Below, piece after piece: positions 35,740 to 62,384 of a DNA stretch of 64,000 nucleotides. The notes below the pieces were generated by a model. It did no database searches, was not told the DNA's origin, and saw only the letters and a list, made by a program, of their open reading frames with translations. The DNA is from Thereva unica (taxonomy: Eukaryota > Arthropoda > Insecta > Diptera > Therevidae): contig OX465285.1 in NCBI GenBank assembly GCA_949987705.1, positions 90,219,975-90,283,974 of the forward strand. The letters run 5' to 3'. How positions within the stretch are numbered: the stretch's first letter is position 1; every line of letters starts with the position of its first letter. The translations under genes and the position numbers were made by a program.

Positions 35740-36965
35740 AGGCTATAGAGCAGGCTGCCATACTCGATCAAAAGCTTTGCACATATTGTATATATCTAGA
35801 TCTAGAGTAATCAGATCAGGCTCATCAAAGCGATGGTCGGTTTGGTGGAGACGCTCTGTTAGACATACGAGGTCGTCGGTAGATTTTTTGGGATCTAAAA
35901 CCGTATTGTCTCTCATGTAGAATTTTGTTGGTGTCCGGATATTCCATTAGCTTTTTGTTGATTAATATCTCCATGAGCCAGTTTCCAGAAGTCTTGATAG
36001 ACTCCGGAGAAGTATAACAGGGTAGAGTTTGTTTAGCCAAAGGTGATGCACATTTGTTGAGAACCATAAGGGGCATTTGATCAGGGCCAGTGGATTTGTT
36101 AACGTCAAGTTCTTTGAGATATCTACTATATACATCTCGAGTCCTAAAAAAAACTCCTTCCATTGTATGAGCAATTCGCTAGGGGAAGGGAGGGAGGTTT
36201 TATAGCAGCATCGGATAGGGAAGAATTTGAAGCTAACAGGGATGCTAATAAATCGGCCTTGGAATTGCTGCCTGTTATCACTGCATCATTATCAATGAAG
36301 GGACGTGTTGTGAAGGAGGTAAAATTCTACTTGATTTCCATTAACTTACGAAGGACCAAAAATTTTTACTGCCAGTGGTAGTGTTGAGCAGCTTACTTCT
36401 CAACCTGTCATCAAATGAGTTTCTTAGCCTGATATACTCACGTCAAACTGACTCGCTCGGTGAACGCCTGTAAGCTCTGAGGACGGCTTCCTTTGCTTTT
36501 ATCGCGTTCATACATTCCGCATTAAACCATCTATTGCAACGTGGCTTTATAGACTTGGTTGAATGGGGTATGAATAACCGGATTCCCACCTGAATAACTT
36601 TGGTGATGTACAGAACGACGGAATTGACGTGGGCATGGCGGAAACACAACTCCCAGTCGGTAGCTTGAAAGAAGCGAACAAGCCCCAACCATTTGGCTTT
36701 CGATTAGAAACTGCGATGGTTGGGGCAGGTGTTGGGAATAAACACTTACTAGGTTGTTATCCGAGTTGCCCAGAGAAGAGTCAGCATCAACAGAGTATCG
36801 GTAAGGATGGGAGCTAAGATATGGGTAAAGGAGATGGGATCCTTGGCCTGCAACTTCAGGGACCCTAGTTTGACGATGAACAATCTGATGTAAGTTGGTA
36901 GTGTCTGCATAGAGCTCGGCGTCCTTGCCAGAAATAATTTCTATGCAATTGTAATTTGCCCACAT
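35740..36965 (-). mobile_element. jockey/CR1-like element, endonuclease end to RT fingers
   Basis: The minus strand reads ELYADTTNLHQIVHRQTRVP, then YPYLSSHPYRYSVDADSSLG, NSDNNLVSV (endonuclease SDH region decayed to SDN), RCNRWFNAECMNAIKAKE, AVLRAYRRSPSES. Past frameshifts come ELDVNKSTGPDQMPLMVLNK, KTSGNWLMEILINKKLMEYP, QYGFRS and ICKAFDRVW-like. It is collinear with 63350-64000, so it is the same family, truncated at both ends. Confidence 0.85.
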
Positions 36966-39339
36966 GCTCGAACAGAGGTTTTCTTTTTTCGTGTTAAAAC
37001 TTCTTTCGAGTGGAACTTCCTATTCTCTCAGTTTTAAACGTTCTGATCAAGACAAACAATTTTAGATACAACTATGGAATTGAAAGTAGATTAAATAATG
37101 CGTTGCGCATTTCAAATACAAATGTAAACGCAAGCAGCTCGACTGGAGTCGATCAAAAAGATATTTCTAATCGGCTCGAGTGCTTGTTATGTAAACCAAG
37201 TTTGAATGCTCCAAATTTCTCAGTCGTAGTTCATCAGTTGCTGAAGATCTGAAGATTTTAAGGTAATATCTCCCTTCAAGTAAGCAGAGCATATACGGGC
37301 TATAGTTCTTGAATTTTTCAAGCTGCTTGGAAACTCACTAACAGACGAACAGAGAATTTGTATTTTATAGTGAAAAAAACTAAAAAGAGCTTAACATAAT
37401 TCTAATCAATGTTTTCCTTAGTATAATAGAATAGTTCAAATGTTTCGTATATGTTTTAACCGTAAATTACTGTATAAGAATATGACTAATATCCTTTAAA
37501 ATTTTTCGTTACATATCATTATAAATATTTATTGCTTTCGGTAGTTATTCAAAAAATAATATATTATCCACTACAAGTTTTAAAAATCATTCACATTTAA
37601 TACCAAATACTTTTCTTGCTTTATTTATTTTTATGTTTATATATATTCACATTAATAAATCTTAAATCGCTTTTTGTTTTTTGTTTTATACCCTGTTTTA
37701 ACAGAGATTTCTCATTTCTCAGACATACAGATTCTCTGTTATTTGTTCCTTTTTGTTTTTCATCTAAAACACCTACTCATATATTTACATCTAATACTTC
37801 AATGCTTTTTATATATGTATATTAATAATATAATGATCTTTGTTGTTTTTACTTCTTTTTATATATTTTCATTTTTTGATAATTTTAAAAAATATAGAAG
37901 GATATAAGTTCCTCAATCTTTTTTTTTCACTACAGTTGGTTTTTTTTGGACTAATTGCCAAGCTAAATATCTATTTCCGGCTAAATGTGCATTGGAATAA
38001 ATATTGGACTCTTTTTTTTTTTAAATATATATAAATATTCTATGTATGTTTGTTGTATATATACTTTTTACACATATATAATTTTTTTGTTTTTTTTGTT
38101 TAATATCAGAACATGTTTCTTATTTTTTAATTTATTTTTTACTATTTTTTATTTTACTTAAAAATGCCTGTCAAAATGAAGCTTTGTGTGTGATTATTTC
38201 GGAATCTCTCATTGCTTGGAAGAAATTTTTTTTTCGTTTTTTTTTCTTTAATATTTAAAATTAAAATTAAATAAAAATATTATTTAAAAAAGTAAACAGA
38301 AGAGGACATTTTGTTTTTTATTGTACCAAATATTGTTAAAATATTAAAATACTTAATTGCTATATAGAATTTCCATGCCTCTTTCCTTCAACCAATTTTT
38401 TTTGTTTTTAGATTTCTTTCATACATTTTATTTACAATTAAAAATAAAATAAAAATAAATATATTTATATGTATACTTTTAAAGCCACAATAGTGCATTA
38501 GAGCTTTATGAGTTGAAGCATTTTATTTTGTTTGCAGAGGAAAAGTAATTTTGTTTTATAAAACATAGAAATATTCAGTAAAAGAATGGCAACTAATTTT
38601 TTCGTTTTTTTTAAAAAGCATATAATAAAAGTAGAATATAAACGGCCTAAGAAATAAAGTATAGTTGGGTTTAATCTTCGTTAGTAAAATATATAATAAT
38701 AATAATAATTAAAAAAATAGATTGTTGATTACCAATAGAATTTGAAAAAACAATTACATCAAGCAAGAAGCTGGTTAGCTGCGATATTTATTTTATATAT
38801 TGAAGAGAAAATATATTACTAATACCAAAAAAGTTTTATACCAAAGGCGGGGTAGTTAACTTTTTTTTCTTAATGCTTAAATAAATGAAATTTGTACTTA
38901 CCACCACAAAAATATAAGCGAAACATATAATTTATGATATGAAACAAATTTCACGATTATGTGTCCTTAAAATCACAATATTTTTTTTTGTTTTCGTTTA
39001 TTCGTCTTTCTTTTTTTTTCAAAACAATACGCATTCAGAATATTAATTCAACTTTTTAATGTATACTTATATGCGATTTTTACTTGTCGTTACTAGATTT
39101 TAATTTAAGGGATTGCTGTTGTAAACTTGGTGTAGATTTTTTTGTATAATGGCATGCACGATTGAAACATAAAATTCACCTTAACCAATTCTACAGATAT
39201 TCATTAATCTATTAATTAATAACATACATACACAGTCAAATTCGATTCGGAATCTTTTATACTTTCAATAATGCTTTAGCTACGATCAGAATTACGGCAC
39301 TTTTTCTATTAAAGCGTAGCGTAGCGCTCCATTTAGGTG
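36966..39339. other. AT-rich, no recognisable gene
   Basis: From 37260 to 39240 the sequence is dominated by A/T runs and tandem short A/T motifs. ORFs here reflect poly-T composition. Confidence 0.6.
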
Positions 39340-39342
39340 TAA

Positions 39343-39949
39343 AGATCGGTTTGCACCCAACGATTTGCTTGTGGCAACTGGCTTGCGCAAGTCGATTTAC
39401 ACAAGTGAATCGTTTCGTGTGAACGCAACTTTTTGACTTGCGCAAGCCAAAAAGTTTGCCTTGTGCAAAATATGTGTTCATAGTAAATCGGCTTGCCGTT
39501 GGTGTTTTGGCATGAGCTTCTAAATGATGTTCAAGCCCCGCCAGCAACCCTGTTTGTTCCCTTGGGGGAATGCTTTGTAAATTACGTCGCATGTTTTTGG
39601 AATTATATGACTTAAGTACATTTGGAAATATGTAACTGTTGAAAATTTTAAAATTTCATAACTCGTTCCTGTTGCCAAAATCTCAGTGTAGCTGATAGCC
39701 GTTTATGGGGGTAATTTTAGCAAGTGCTCGTATGTGGTTCAATCCATACGCAAATCATTGCGAAAATCGTCAGGCTCACTGCGTCATTCAGCTAAATTTG
39801 ATGAGAAAACAAATCTCTATCTACAGTTCTTCACTTCACAATTGTTCAAGCCAAATTGAACGTGTGACCGATTCATTTTCACTCAGTCAGCACTAATTGA
39901 CTTGCCCCAACCAGCTTCCACAAGCAAATCGTTGCGTGTTGACCGACCT
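39343..39949. mobile_element. 607-bp MITE with TAA target duplication
   Basis: Ends read inward AGATCGGTTTGCACCCAACG and AGGTCGGTCAACACGCAACG, both continuing ATTTGCTTGTGG and AACTGG/AGCTGG, GCAAGTC. TAA lies at 39340-39342 and 39950-39952. Internal shorter inverted copies of GACTTGCGCAAG are present. Fits PIF/Harbinger type. No ORF of note. Confidence 0.85.
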
Positions 39950-39952
39950 TAA

Positions 39953-42900
39953 AGATCCAGAAATCATACGCACAATTCTATAAACAGATTTTCTGGAATC
40001 GCTTTATACGCTGCATTTAATTGAGCATACATCAACAGCATCAATGGCTGAAGTGAAATGGTTTCTCATAACGTTATTTTTAAATCTTTGTTGACAACAC
40101 ATTTTCATTTGCTCCATCGTAACCTGTTGCTGGTTCAAAAATGGGCGCAGCAACTGTTGAAACGGTAAGCGCATTCAAACATAAGTTTCAACGAATGATC
40201 GATTAAGCAGGTTCGACTGCTGCTGCTACTGCTACTGATTGGTACACTATGCTCAAAAGAGTGCCTGAGAGAAACTGAGTCCTTTTTCGAGCGATTTTGA
40301 AACGCGCCTAGCATTCCTGGCGTCGCCGAGTTGGCAATTTTTCTGGAAAAAACGCCTTAGTTGCAGTTTTTTGCCAAAAATCTTTAAAAAATTAAAAACC
40401 ATAAAAAAATTTAAAAACCAGAATTTTAATGATTCGATATTGTAAAGAGAGTCTTAGAGCATAAGTAAAAAAGTCAGGACCAACATGGGAGATTTTCTTT
40501 TGACGCAGTTACAAATTTAACTTTTTAAATTCACTTAATTGCAAAATGCATTATGCAAAAACTATTTGACCGACAGTGACCGGGTTTTGGATATAAGTTA
40601 AACATGCTTTTAACTATCTAATTCCAAAATTAAATTGGAAAATAATGGTCTCTTCTTCCCAAGGAAAGAAGTGAGATACTTTTTTCGCAGTTTTCGGATA
40701 TTTTGCAATGCAACAAATCATATTTCAAAAATTCACCTTAAGGTAAGTTTTAGCCAATCCAATAACGAACAAAACATGCTCAACAAATTTTTCGCCTAGA
40801 AGTCTTCGTTAAGAGATATTTAACAAGAAAGATAAAAAAACAGGGAATTTTTAGTGAATTTTTCAGTTTTTGGGCTACCACAAATTTTCCTGGGAGTTTC
40901 ATGCTTGCGCACCCCTTAGATATTGTTGGGGATGTCATTTCCGACCGATTCCACGAAAAAAGTCCGTTACATCACGCCAAAACCACTGGAAATGCTCCAG
41001 CGCCCGGACTAGGTCCGGGGACGACGAATAACCGAGGTTCCACGTTATAATTTTATCACGAAAATAAATTCTAACTCAAACATCTCATGAAGCACTTTAA
41101 AGTCGTTGTTGACTATGCACACAAAACAACGCTATCACCTGCCTATTTTTCTAAAGAATCTTTTTACGCATGGCTTTATGTATTTCTATGCAAATGTACT
41201 TTCCGACAATACCATCAGTTACTGTAAATGGAACTCAGCAACAGTTTCTATCGTTAAAAACAACAAATTTGAACTAATAAGTAATGTAAAAAATATGACA
41301 CTAACAAATATATTATTTTATCATTTGTGTTGTAACCCGTACTTTAAATCACTCAAAACTTTGTCATGTACAGAAAACGAGCCTCCAAAATCTAATTTTA
41401 CATATATTTTCAAAACGAAAATTCTGCACCTACAAAATCACATCCTTTCTAAATGTATAAGACGAAAAACTATTGCACCACATAAGCCATGCAACTCTAA
41501 CTCTCTGCTTTAGGACTTTACAAGCGTGACTATGAAACATTTTAGCTCTTTATCATTCTTACATAATTGTTTACAAGGCTTGCACCTATGCATGTTGTAA
41601 ATTACTAAAATGCAAATCCACTTTTTCTTGATATAAAGAATCTTTCGACCAAAAATGTTAGCATGCAGGAAACGAGGATTGAGATTTGAAATCATGTTCT
41701 ACATAGTTTATAAATTGACACGAAACTGATTACTATATCAAAAAGAGTCAATGACTTGGTAAGAATCCTTTGGATTTGATTTAAAAGTTAAAAGGAAATG
41801 ATTTTTTCAGTTTTTTCCGTGTTCAAATATCGTTCATTTGATTAAGAACTTCTATTTAGCTATATAGTAACATTGTGGACTAATTTATTTGCAAGCTTCA
41901 AAGTTATACTCTTTAAATACTTGTGTTATCAAAGACACGCGAAACTTTGATTCTACTACTTCTTTTGCGTTGTAGATTTGACATTCACCGATCCATATTG
42001 TTGAAATTTTTGTTCACTATAAAATGCAAACTAAGAATACGATTATTATGGGACTTTGTTGTAGATTTCACCAAAATAAAGTTCGAGTAAAATATTTTGC
42101 ATAGCAACGCCAGATTTGAAGCAAAATCAGTAAAACAAAATTTCTTAAAGGTGTTAAAACTTAAGAGAAAGTACTAAAAGTGATTGTAGTACAGTAGTTT
42201 TACGTTCCGACAAGTAAATAAAATAATAAAATGCAAAAACCCCTGTTGCAACATCGTTTTTCTCTAATGCGATCAGAATTTTGGGTAAAGCCTTATATAA
42301 CACGAACTCCTATAACACAATTACTCTCTAATAACATTATAAACCGAGTCGATTGCAGTCAATGATAGTACGAATTAGATGGTCGAATGCTTGTGCTGTA
42401 TTTATTTTTTTAAACACAACCAACTTTCGTAAAACAACATTGCCATTCAATTTCCTTCGAAATATATATCAAAACGACAGAAAATTTTCTGTTACAATGG
42501 CGGCATTTGTTGGTCGATTCGACTGCGTTACGAACTACCACTCACAATTTACAATTGAATTATCTTTCGATTGACGAAGCGAATTTCGTACAAAGGGTCT
42601 AAATAGACCTTTATAGAGTTGGACATTATCTCGCGGTCATCAATACTCTGTTCTGATACGTGGAGACAATGTACAGCAAGTGTTTGGCATGTATTATTAT
42701 TTAAGGTGTAAAAGTAACGCAAAGTATCGTCATTAGCAAAGCTGGAGAGTAGACTAAGAGAAGGTTATTTATAGAGTCTATTTAGGGCGAATCGAGCCCT
42801 GGAAATAACGGGATGGTATGTTACGAGGGAGTGTGAGGAGGTGAGTTTGACCTCGCGCAGGTCTTGAGTAGAAATGGAGGATATAGACGATAGCACAGCG

Positions 42901-43159
42901 CTGTGACTGGTATGACTAGGTATCTAGGGTAATGAAAAGAACGTTTTCTTTTATTGTGTGAAATTCGGCGTATGTGTGCCAGAACCAGAGGCATTCTTAT
43001 TGTCACACGCTCATTTATCCTCAAATTCTGGGTGGGTATTTTGCAGTTTGGTACCGCCAGCATCACAGCCTTTGTTGTCTGGTTAGCGAGATTCACTTGT
43101 CTTAGAAGGCATATCATTCCGACGAGTGCTGAGCTTTGGGCCAATTTCTACTCTTTGGT
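39953..43159. other. No recognisable gene
   Basis: AT-rich. A 135-codon ORF (41106-41513, +) has no recognisable domain. Near 42190 the motif ACAGTAGTTTTACGTTCCG resembles a pogo-type end, unpaired. Confidence 0.4.
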
Positions 43160-43295
43160 GTGAGCTGCTACAACATCCAAAAGTTCATACGTAAGGTCCA
43201 TCGCCACCTCCTATTCTGTCCTCTATTCATTCTTTCGAACAAAGCTTACTACTAGAACAAAGTGTGACTCCTAAGCTTGAACTTTCAGTTAATGG
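43160..43295 (+). mobile_element. jockey/CR1-like 3' tail fragment
   Basis: YNIQKFIRKVHRHLLFCP is followed by the family 3' UTR (AAGCTTACTACTAGAACAAA, CCTAAGCTTG). A remnant of the same family as 62385-64000. Confidence 0.7.
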
Positions 43296-43449
43296 GTTCG
43301 ACACATGCTGGAAGATCGTCAGTAGACCTTTTTTTGTTTAGATACATACATATATTTTTTATCGTCTAAAATTTTATGAATATACTCAATATTTGATTAT
43401 TGTTTTCATGATTTTTCAGAGAATATAAGTTATTGCTACTGGGCATTAG

Positions 43450-43565
43450 TTACAGGGCTTGTTGCAGTCACCATTTTCATTATGGACTGAACATAGCCAG
43501 TGTCCAAGAGTCTAGATAAACTCTGAAAAGTATGTTAGGGCAAGAAGTTCGCACAGAGGTTTACA
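43450..43565 (-). mobile_element. jockey/CR1-like RT fingers fragment
   Basis: The minus strand reads KPLCELLALTYFSEF then TLGHWLCSVH, matching KPLRKLFALSYSSGV-YPDSWKLAHVQ of the copy at 63800-64000. Confidence 0.6.
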
Positions 43566-44540
43566 CATGCATACATCAAGTAAAACAAATAAATGTACGA
43601 AAATGGTTTCTATGAATTGAAATGAAGACTGATATGATAATCTTGATATGGCCCCAATTTTTTTATACACGATCAACTTTACTCAGATCCAATGGTATAT
43701 AAATTCAAAATTTCTATTGGTTATCGACAGTACTTATAGTTTGCGCTATTTTTCTGGTTTTTTTTTCTGTATTGTAACTAGATTTTTTTACAGTGTCTAT
43801 TTACAATAACATATTATTATATTCACTATGACAATCACTTTGCGTTTACTTAAACTATAATAGCGTACATTTTTCACAACTCTTACTATATTACACGCAA
43901 TCGGCTATATCAAACTGCTTTAATATCTCGATTTTAAATAAGAAACTAGATTAAAATATATTTTACTATATATCCATTTATAAAACACCACAATTTACCA
44001 AAGGTCTAAAACTCTGTTTTTTTTCTCCAGCTACTAGAAAAATAAATCCGTACGTTTATCTCAAATAATAGTTTCTTAAATTTTTGGTATTTTTATGACT
44101 AGAAATTGTTTTGCAAACAACTCATAAAACTCTACACAGTTTTTTTCTCGTAAAATATTTAAACAATATTTTTTTTAATAAAATATAAAAAAAATAATGG
44201 AGAAAATAAAATCTTTTCCGGAAGATTATTTTCTACGATATATATAATAAATGTATATGTACACAATATAATTCTACTATCTAAAGATATAATAAATAGG
44301 CGAGCAAAGTAAAAAATAATATTATATATCTCTCTCTCTTTCTCATATTATTTTTCCCCCCAACGTTTGAACAACAACAATTAACAATACTAAAAAAATA
44401 CCTTAACAAATAAACATTCCCAGAAAAGAATGTTCTTATATGATAGCAGTCATTAGAGCAGAAGTATAATTGTATAATTGAACTGACCTCTTAAGTAGCC
44501 GAGTATACTTGAAATAGTTGCCATAAAAATACCCGTTTTG
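43566..44540. other. Probable 3' UTR or downstream region of the SLC66A2 gene
   Basis: AT-rich non-coding sequence downstream of the last in-frame stop, with a CTCTCT tract near 44330. After the TAG at 44543 the same frame runs another 34 codons, which is not more than chance. I could not place a polyadenylation site with confidence. Confidence 0.4.
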
Positions 44541-57913
<13,373 letters not shown>

Positions 57914-58126
57914 CTAAAAAAATGAGAAAATTTATTTTTAATTGTTTTAATTTATTATTTAAGGGTTTTTAAATGTGAGATTAATGGATGTGGGTCGAGG
58001 CATAAAAGAACACAAATATGATCCTGATTGTGGACTCCATTATTAGACCAGGTTTAACAGGAGGTCAAGAGCGAAAGTCTGGCTCCATAACATGGCGAAA
58101 GGATCAGCCACGCTACTCAGGAGCGG

Positions 58127-58190
58127 CGTTTTCATAGGTGCGAATGGTGCACTTGCATCGGGCGCAATTTAAGAAATTAACATTTAAAAC
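58127..58190. repeat. Left end of the hAT-like MITE seen at 2596
   Basis: CAGGAGCGGCGTTTTCATAG, then GTGCGAATGGTGCACTTGCA and TCGGGCGCAATTT, nearly identical to 2596-2655. The right end is missing. Confidence 0.75.
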
Positions 58191-58259
58191 GTCGAAAAAA
58201 AATTGAGTAATGAAAGTACTCCCACGGATTGCAAGAAATTACACAATTTTACCCAATTC

Positions 58260-59370
58260 ACGAATAAGTTGATCACAAGCTTCCTTTCGGCCTAATCAGT
58301 GAAAAAGGCGTTCAGATCTCAAGCAAGTGATAAGGTTGACTTCGTTGAAGAGTTCAATGAAAGAAACTAAACTGCTTTATGTCCTTCTCTTGACATCGAA
58401 GGTGCTTTCGATAATACTGGCTATGATTCTATTTCTAGAGCACTGGCTCTCAGAAACATGGATGCTCCCATGATTTAGTGGATAAATCTCATGTTTGTAG
58501 ATCATGACATTTCTTCTACCCTAGGTGTTTCCACCATTAGTGTTAAGGCTATTAAGGGCTGCTCTCAAAGTGTAGTCTTATCTCCGTTACTCTGGTCACT
58601 AGTTGAGGATGAACTTTTGACCAAACTATCTGAATTTGGTTTCAATGTCATCGGTTACGCAGATGACATTGCCATCATTGTCTCTGGGAGGATTGACTTG
58701 ACCATTACAGAGGTCTTGAGAACAGCACTCCTAGAAGTTTACAAATGGTGTAACATGGAGGGTCTGTCAATCAACACAAATAAGTCTGTCCTGGCCCCTT
58801 TATCCAAAAGCTACAAAGTGGAGCTAGGTCCTATCTGGATCCAGGATACCACAGTTCAGTACTCACACTTAGTCTAATATTTGGAAGTAAAATTAAACAA
58901 GAGACGGAACTGGAGCGCTTAACTGGACTACGCCATCAGTAAAGCCACAAGGGCCATGTATGGGCATGTAAAAGGTTTTTGGGTAAAACGTGGGTCTTAC
59001 AATACAAATGATGTACTGGATGTACAATACGATCGTTAGACCTGTGGTCACTTATGACACTATATTTTGGTGGCCCAAGACTAAATAGATTATGTCGATC
59101 CTCAAGAACAGGAAACTGCAACGGCTTGCTTGCTTGCCTCTCCATTATCGGAGCTATGCGGACCTGTCCCACAACTGTGAAGCTGCGATGGAGGCAATTG
59201 GGTTGACCGCATTGCATATCTTCATACGAAAATCCGCCGCCATAAAGGAGCGGGTTGATTTCCATGAAACAGCGTCTATTGTAGCAGATACAAAATTGTC
59301 CATGGCTGATACATTCTACAATTGTTTTACATATCTGTGGGAGAGGTAATGAGGCTATCTTCAACAATTT
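58260..59370 (+). mobile_element. LOA-like RT palm to C-terminus
   Basis: The + strand reads CPSLDIEGAFDNTGYDSISR, ALALRNMDAPMI, VSTISVKAIKGCSQSVVLSP, LLWSLVEDELLTKLSE, VIGYADDIAIIVSGR (intact YADD), WCNMEGLSINTNKSVLAPLS, YLEVKLNKRRNWSA-like, RPVVTYDTIFWWPKTK, LQRLACL, and LTALHIFIRKSAAIKERVDF. The catalytic motif is intact but stops and frameshifts break the ORF. Lies in the SLC66A2 intron upstream of exon A. Confidence 0.85.
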
Positions 59371-61194
59371 TAATTGGGTAGATTTGTATCTTGTTCACCT
59401 ATGTTTAGGCAGTTTTCAATAAAGGTGCAAACATTGCCTTTTCAAATCTTTCGACAATTTTGCACAAGCAAATATTATCTTCTCTATCTGACGTCATTAC
59501 AAAATTCTACAAACACCTCGCAAATATCCAAATGCTTCCTCAATTCCATGATAACGAAAAAAAAGGTAATTTTAATTTTAATGCAAAAAACAAACACATA
59601 AACCCCCGATTTTTATCATCTGCTTAAAGTTGTAAAATATCAAATCAGAACCCAACGCCGTGCGCGTCAGCTAATAAATCGTTCACCCATTTTATCCCCA
59701 TTTTATAAGGCAATGAATCTTTTAGCAACCACATAAAATGTCACCTAAGTGTCCCGAGAGCTCGTTAAAGGAAATTATGCTACGGGACAAAAAAAGACTC
59801 CTCCTTTCTTCCTCCACTTTTTTTTCAATGAATAACAAGATTCACTTTGTTACATCACAGCTTATAGGCCAGCATTTTTAGAGTGGTTTTAAGGTTGAAC
59901 AAATTTTAGATAAAAAGAAAAAAACGAGATCCTTCCAAAGTTCGTCCTTTAAATCAGATTTTTGTGAATTGTTTGTTGTGTTAAATAAAAAATGAATCCT
60001 TTATTTTTCTTTTGAAAGATAACTGACATTTATAAAGTACCAACCACACAAAAACGCAATCTAAGGCATCTCCAAGTTCACCATTATCCCCCACAACACA
60101 CTCTAACCGAACTATGGTCAGCAGTAATAGGATTAAATTCGAGAGAAATCTTGTTGTCCTGGAACCTTCCTGAAATGTCAAGGGAAATTATGTTCATAGG
60201 ATTTAATTTGAAGCCAATTAAAATTTTCGTGGTTTCAGCTGAAGGGGTCGACGGGATTTAGACATACTAACTCTTCAGATCTGATTATATACTCACTTAG
60301 TCCCCAAATGACGTCAGCAAACTTTATAACTCTACTTTACGTTGTGTATCGTTTATAATTACTTTTATCGGTTGAGTGTGTCTCTTTTCGGGGGGGTAGT
60401 TGTAAACGTAGAACCTATTCAAGTGTGGAATGAGATAAGAGAAATGGTAGAAATATATATACCAAAAATTCATTGGAGGCTTGTTAGGTCTTCTACCTAA
60501 CCATAGATAACAATTTCCACTTCATTAAGTAGATACAAAACAAGAGAGGATGTTTCTATTTAAGTTGACACATATCTCTCGCAAAATTTATTGTTTGTGT
60601 CAGAGTCATTCTTTTTGGATCATTGATTTCTTCTTCTCGAGTGTGTTACACGTGACACGTAGCAGGCAGAAGGAAGATTATTTTCGAAATGCGAGATTTG
60701 ACGTTGTCAGATGCCAACTAACTATGTATCTTCGGATACACATCAATATCAGATGAGCAATGTGTGGCTGTTCAATAATATTTCTTTTAAGGAATTTGTT
60801 GACCGTGAAAAATGCACTTGGTCTTTTAAGCTAGAAACGATGCATCCAGATACATCTATCGTCTATGGCAGCGTGGAGTAATGGAACAGTGGTATTCTTC
60901 AAGTCTAGTATATTGTGTAGATGGACTTTTAAAGATTTAACGCACTGGGATATTAGCGCCCCCGACATAAAACAAGGGAATCTCAAATTCGTTGTTTACA
61001 TGCGCAATGAAAGTCTCAAGTCCCCACAAGCGAGCAACGTCCTTCTGTTTGTTTAAAAACTCAAATAACCGGTTCATTTAAATTCTCAATCAGAATTCCA
61101 CATGTGCTCTCATTTCCCTTCTTTTATGTTGCGGGCTATATTTCTGATGAGCAGCACATTAAAAAAAATTAAGAGAGGAAACTAGTACTAGGAC
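59371..61194. other. No recognisable feature (intron upstream of SLC66A2 exon A)
   Basis: I searched this stretch on the minus strand for the missing SLC66A2 exon (first PQ loop, ending before FSKRYE) and did not find it. Confidence 0.5.
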
Positions 61195-62160
61195 TAATAA
61201 TACCACACCTGCTCTCTTTCTAATATTCATTAATTATGTAATTTCTCTCAATCTCCTCCAATCCACTTCATAGTTTTGCCGATGACGGTACTCTGAGTTA
61301 TTTCTACACCTTCGACAACATAAGACAGGCAAGTGCCACACCTTGCCTCTTAGACCGTTAACTTATGTCCAACTCTCTTAACGCGGACATTCAGCTCATT
61401 CTTATTTGGGGCCGCAAGAATGGTGTCGAGTTCAACGAAACCAAAACCAAGTACTGTCTTATTTGCACCGCCTTTCCCTCTTTCAGTGCGCGAGGATAAT
61501 CTAACAGGTGACCCATCTCTAAACATCCTCGGCGTGACTTTATCCAACGATCTGCGATGGAGTAATCACATATTCCAAGTCGTCAAAGAGGCGTATCAAT
61601 GCCTCGGATTTCTTAAGAGATGCAACATTTTCTCCTTCATCCAGCTGCCTTGGCTGCAAGTCCTACATTCGGTTCTGCCTTGAATACAACTCGTATATAC
61701 GGGCGGGCGTCCCAAAAACAGCATTGGCTTGGCTCGACAAGGTGCAAAACCGCGTCTCTTTAAACCACCGTAGGAATGTAGCAGCGCTCAGCAAATTTTA
61801 AAGGTATTACCATAGCGATTGCTCCACTGAAATCAAGAAGTTCCTGCCTATACTGCAATTTTTTTCGCGCAACACAAGACAAGCCAACTCGGCTCACCCC
61901 ATCTCCCTGTAGCATTCCAGCTTACATTACGGTTTAGAAGATCGTTTATAAATAGAATAACTCGATTGTTGAACTGTCTTCCGCAACAGGTGTTTCCGAA
62001 CTCATATAACATCTCAGAGTTGAAACGCAAGCTACGATATCTACTCATGCACTCTCCAGACTTCTTACCTATCCGTAGGTAAAATGTGTACTCCGCAACG
62101 CAAGATGGCTCGATCATCTCACTTCCATAGTCTCAGCCCTACTTTTCACGTCAATTACAT
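61195..62160 (+). mobile_element. jockey/CR1-like RT palm to C-terminus, degraded
   Basis: TPALFLIFINYVISLNLLQ, HSFADDGTLSYFYTFDNIRQ (intact FADD), LIWGRKNGVEFNETKTKYCL, DPSLNILGVTLSNDLRWSNH, FQVVKEAYQCLGFLKRCN and LPQQVFPNSYNISELKRKLR. Orientation is opposite to the adjacent copy at 62385-64000, with which it is collinear. Several frameshifts. Confidence 0.88.
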
Positions 62161-62384
62161 TGTAGGAATCTTTTCATAGATCTATCATAGCGAGTAACTC
62201 CGAACCCCTACAGCATCTACACAGTATTCATACATGATGCCTCACCTATACCCGCACCACCTAATTCCCCCACCGTTTCAGTTGTTTGCAGATTGATGGT
62301 AGATGGCAGTAATGGTGGCAGTATTGTAAAATCTGATATTCTTGATTTACTTGAAATTTTATGTTTTTTTTTATGTGGTAGTGC

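Noticed and set aside
41106..41513. 135-codon plus ORF
   Set aside because: No domain, Asn/Lys/Phe-rich composition expected from AT-rich DNA, no splice or neighbour support.
60434..60500. Minus-strand AATTTTTG|GTATAT as donor of the missing SLC66A2 exon
   Set aside because: The preceding codons do not give the expected hydrophobic segment before FW and no acceptor frame fits.
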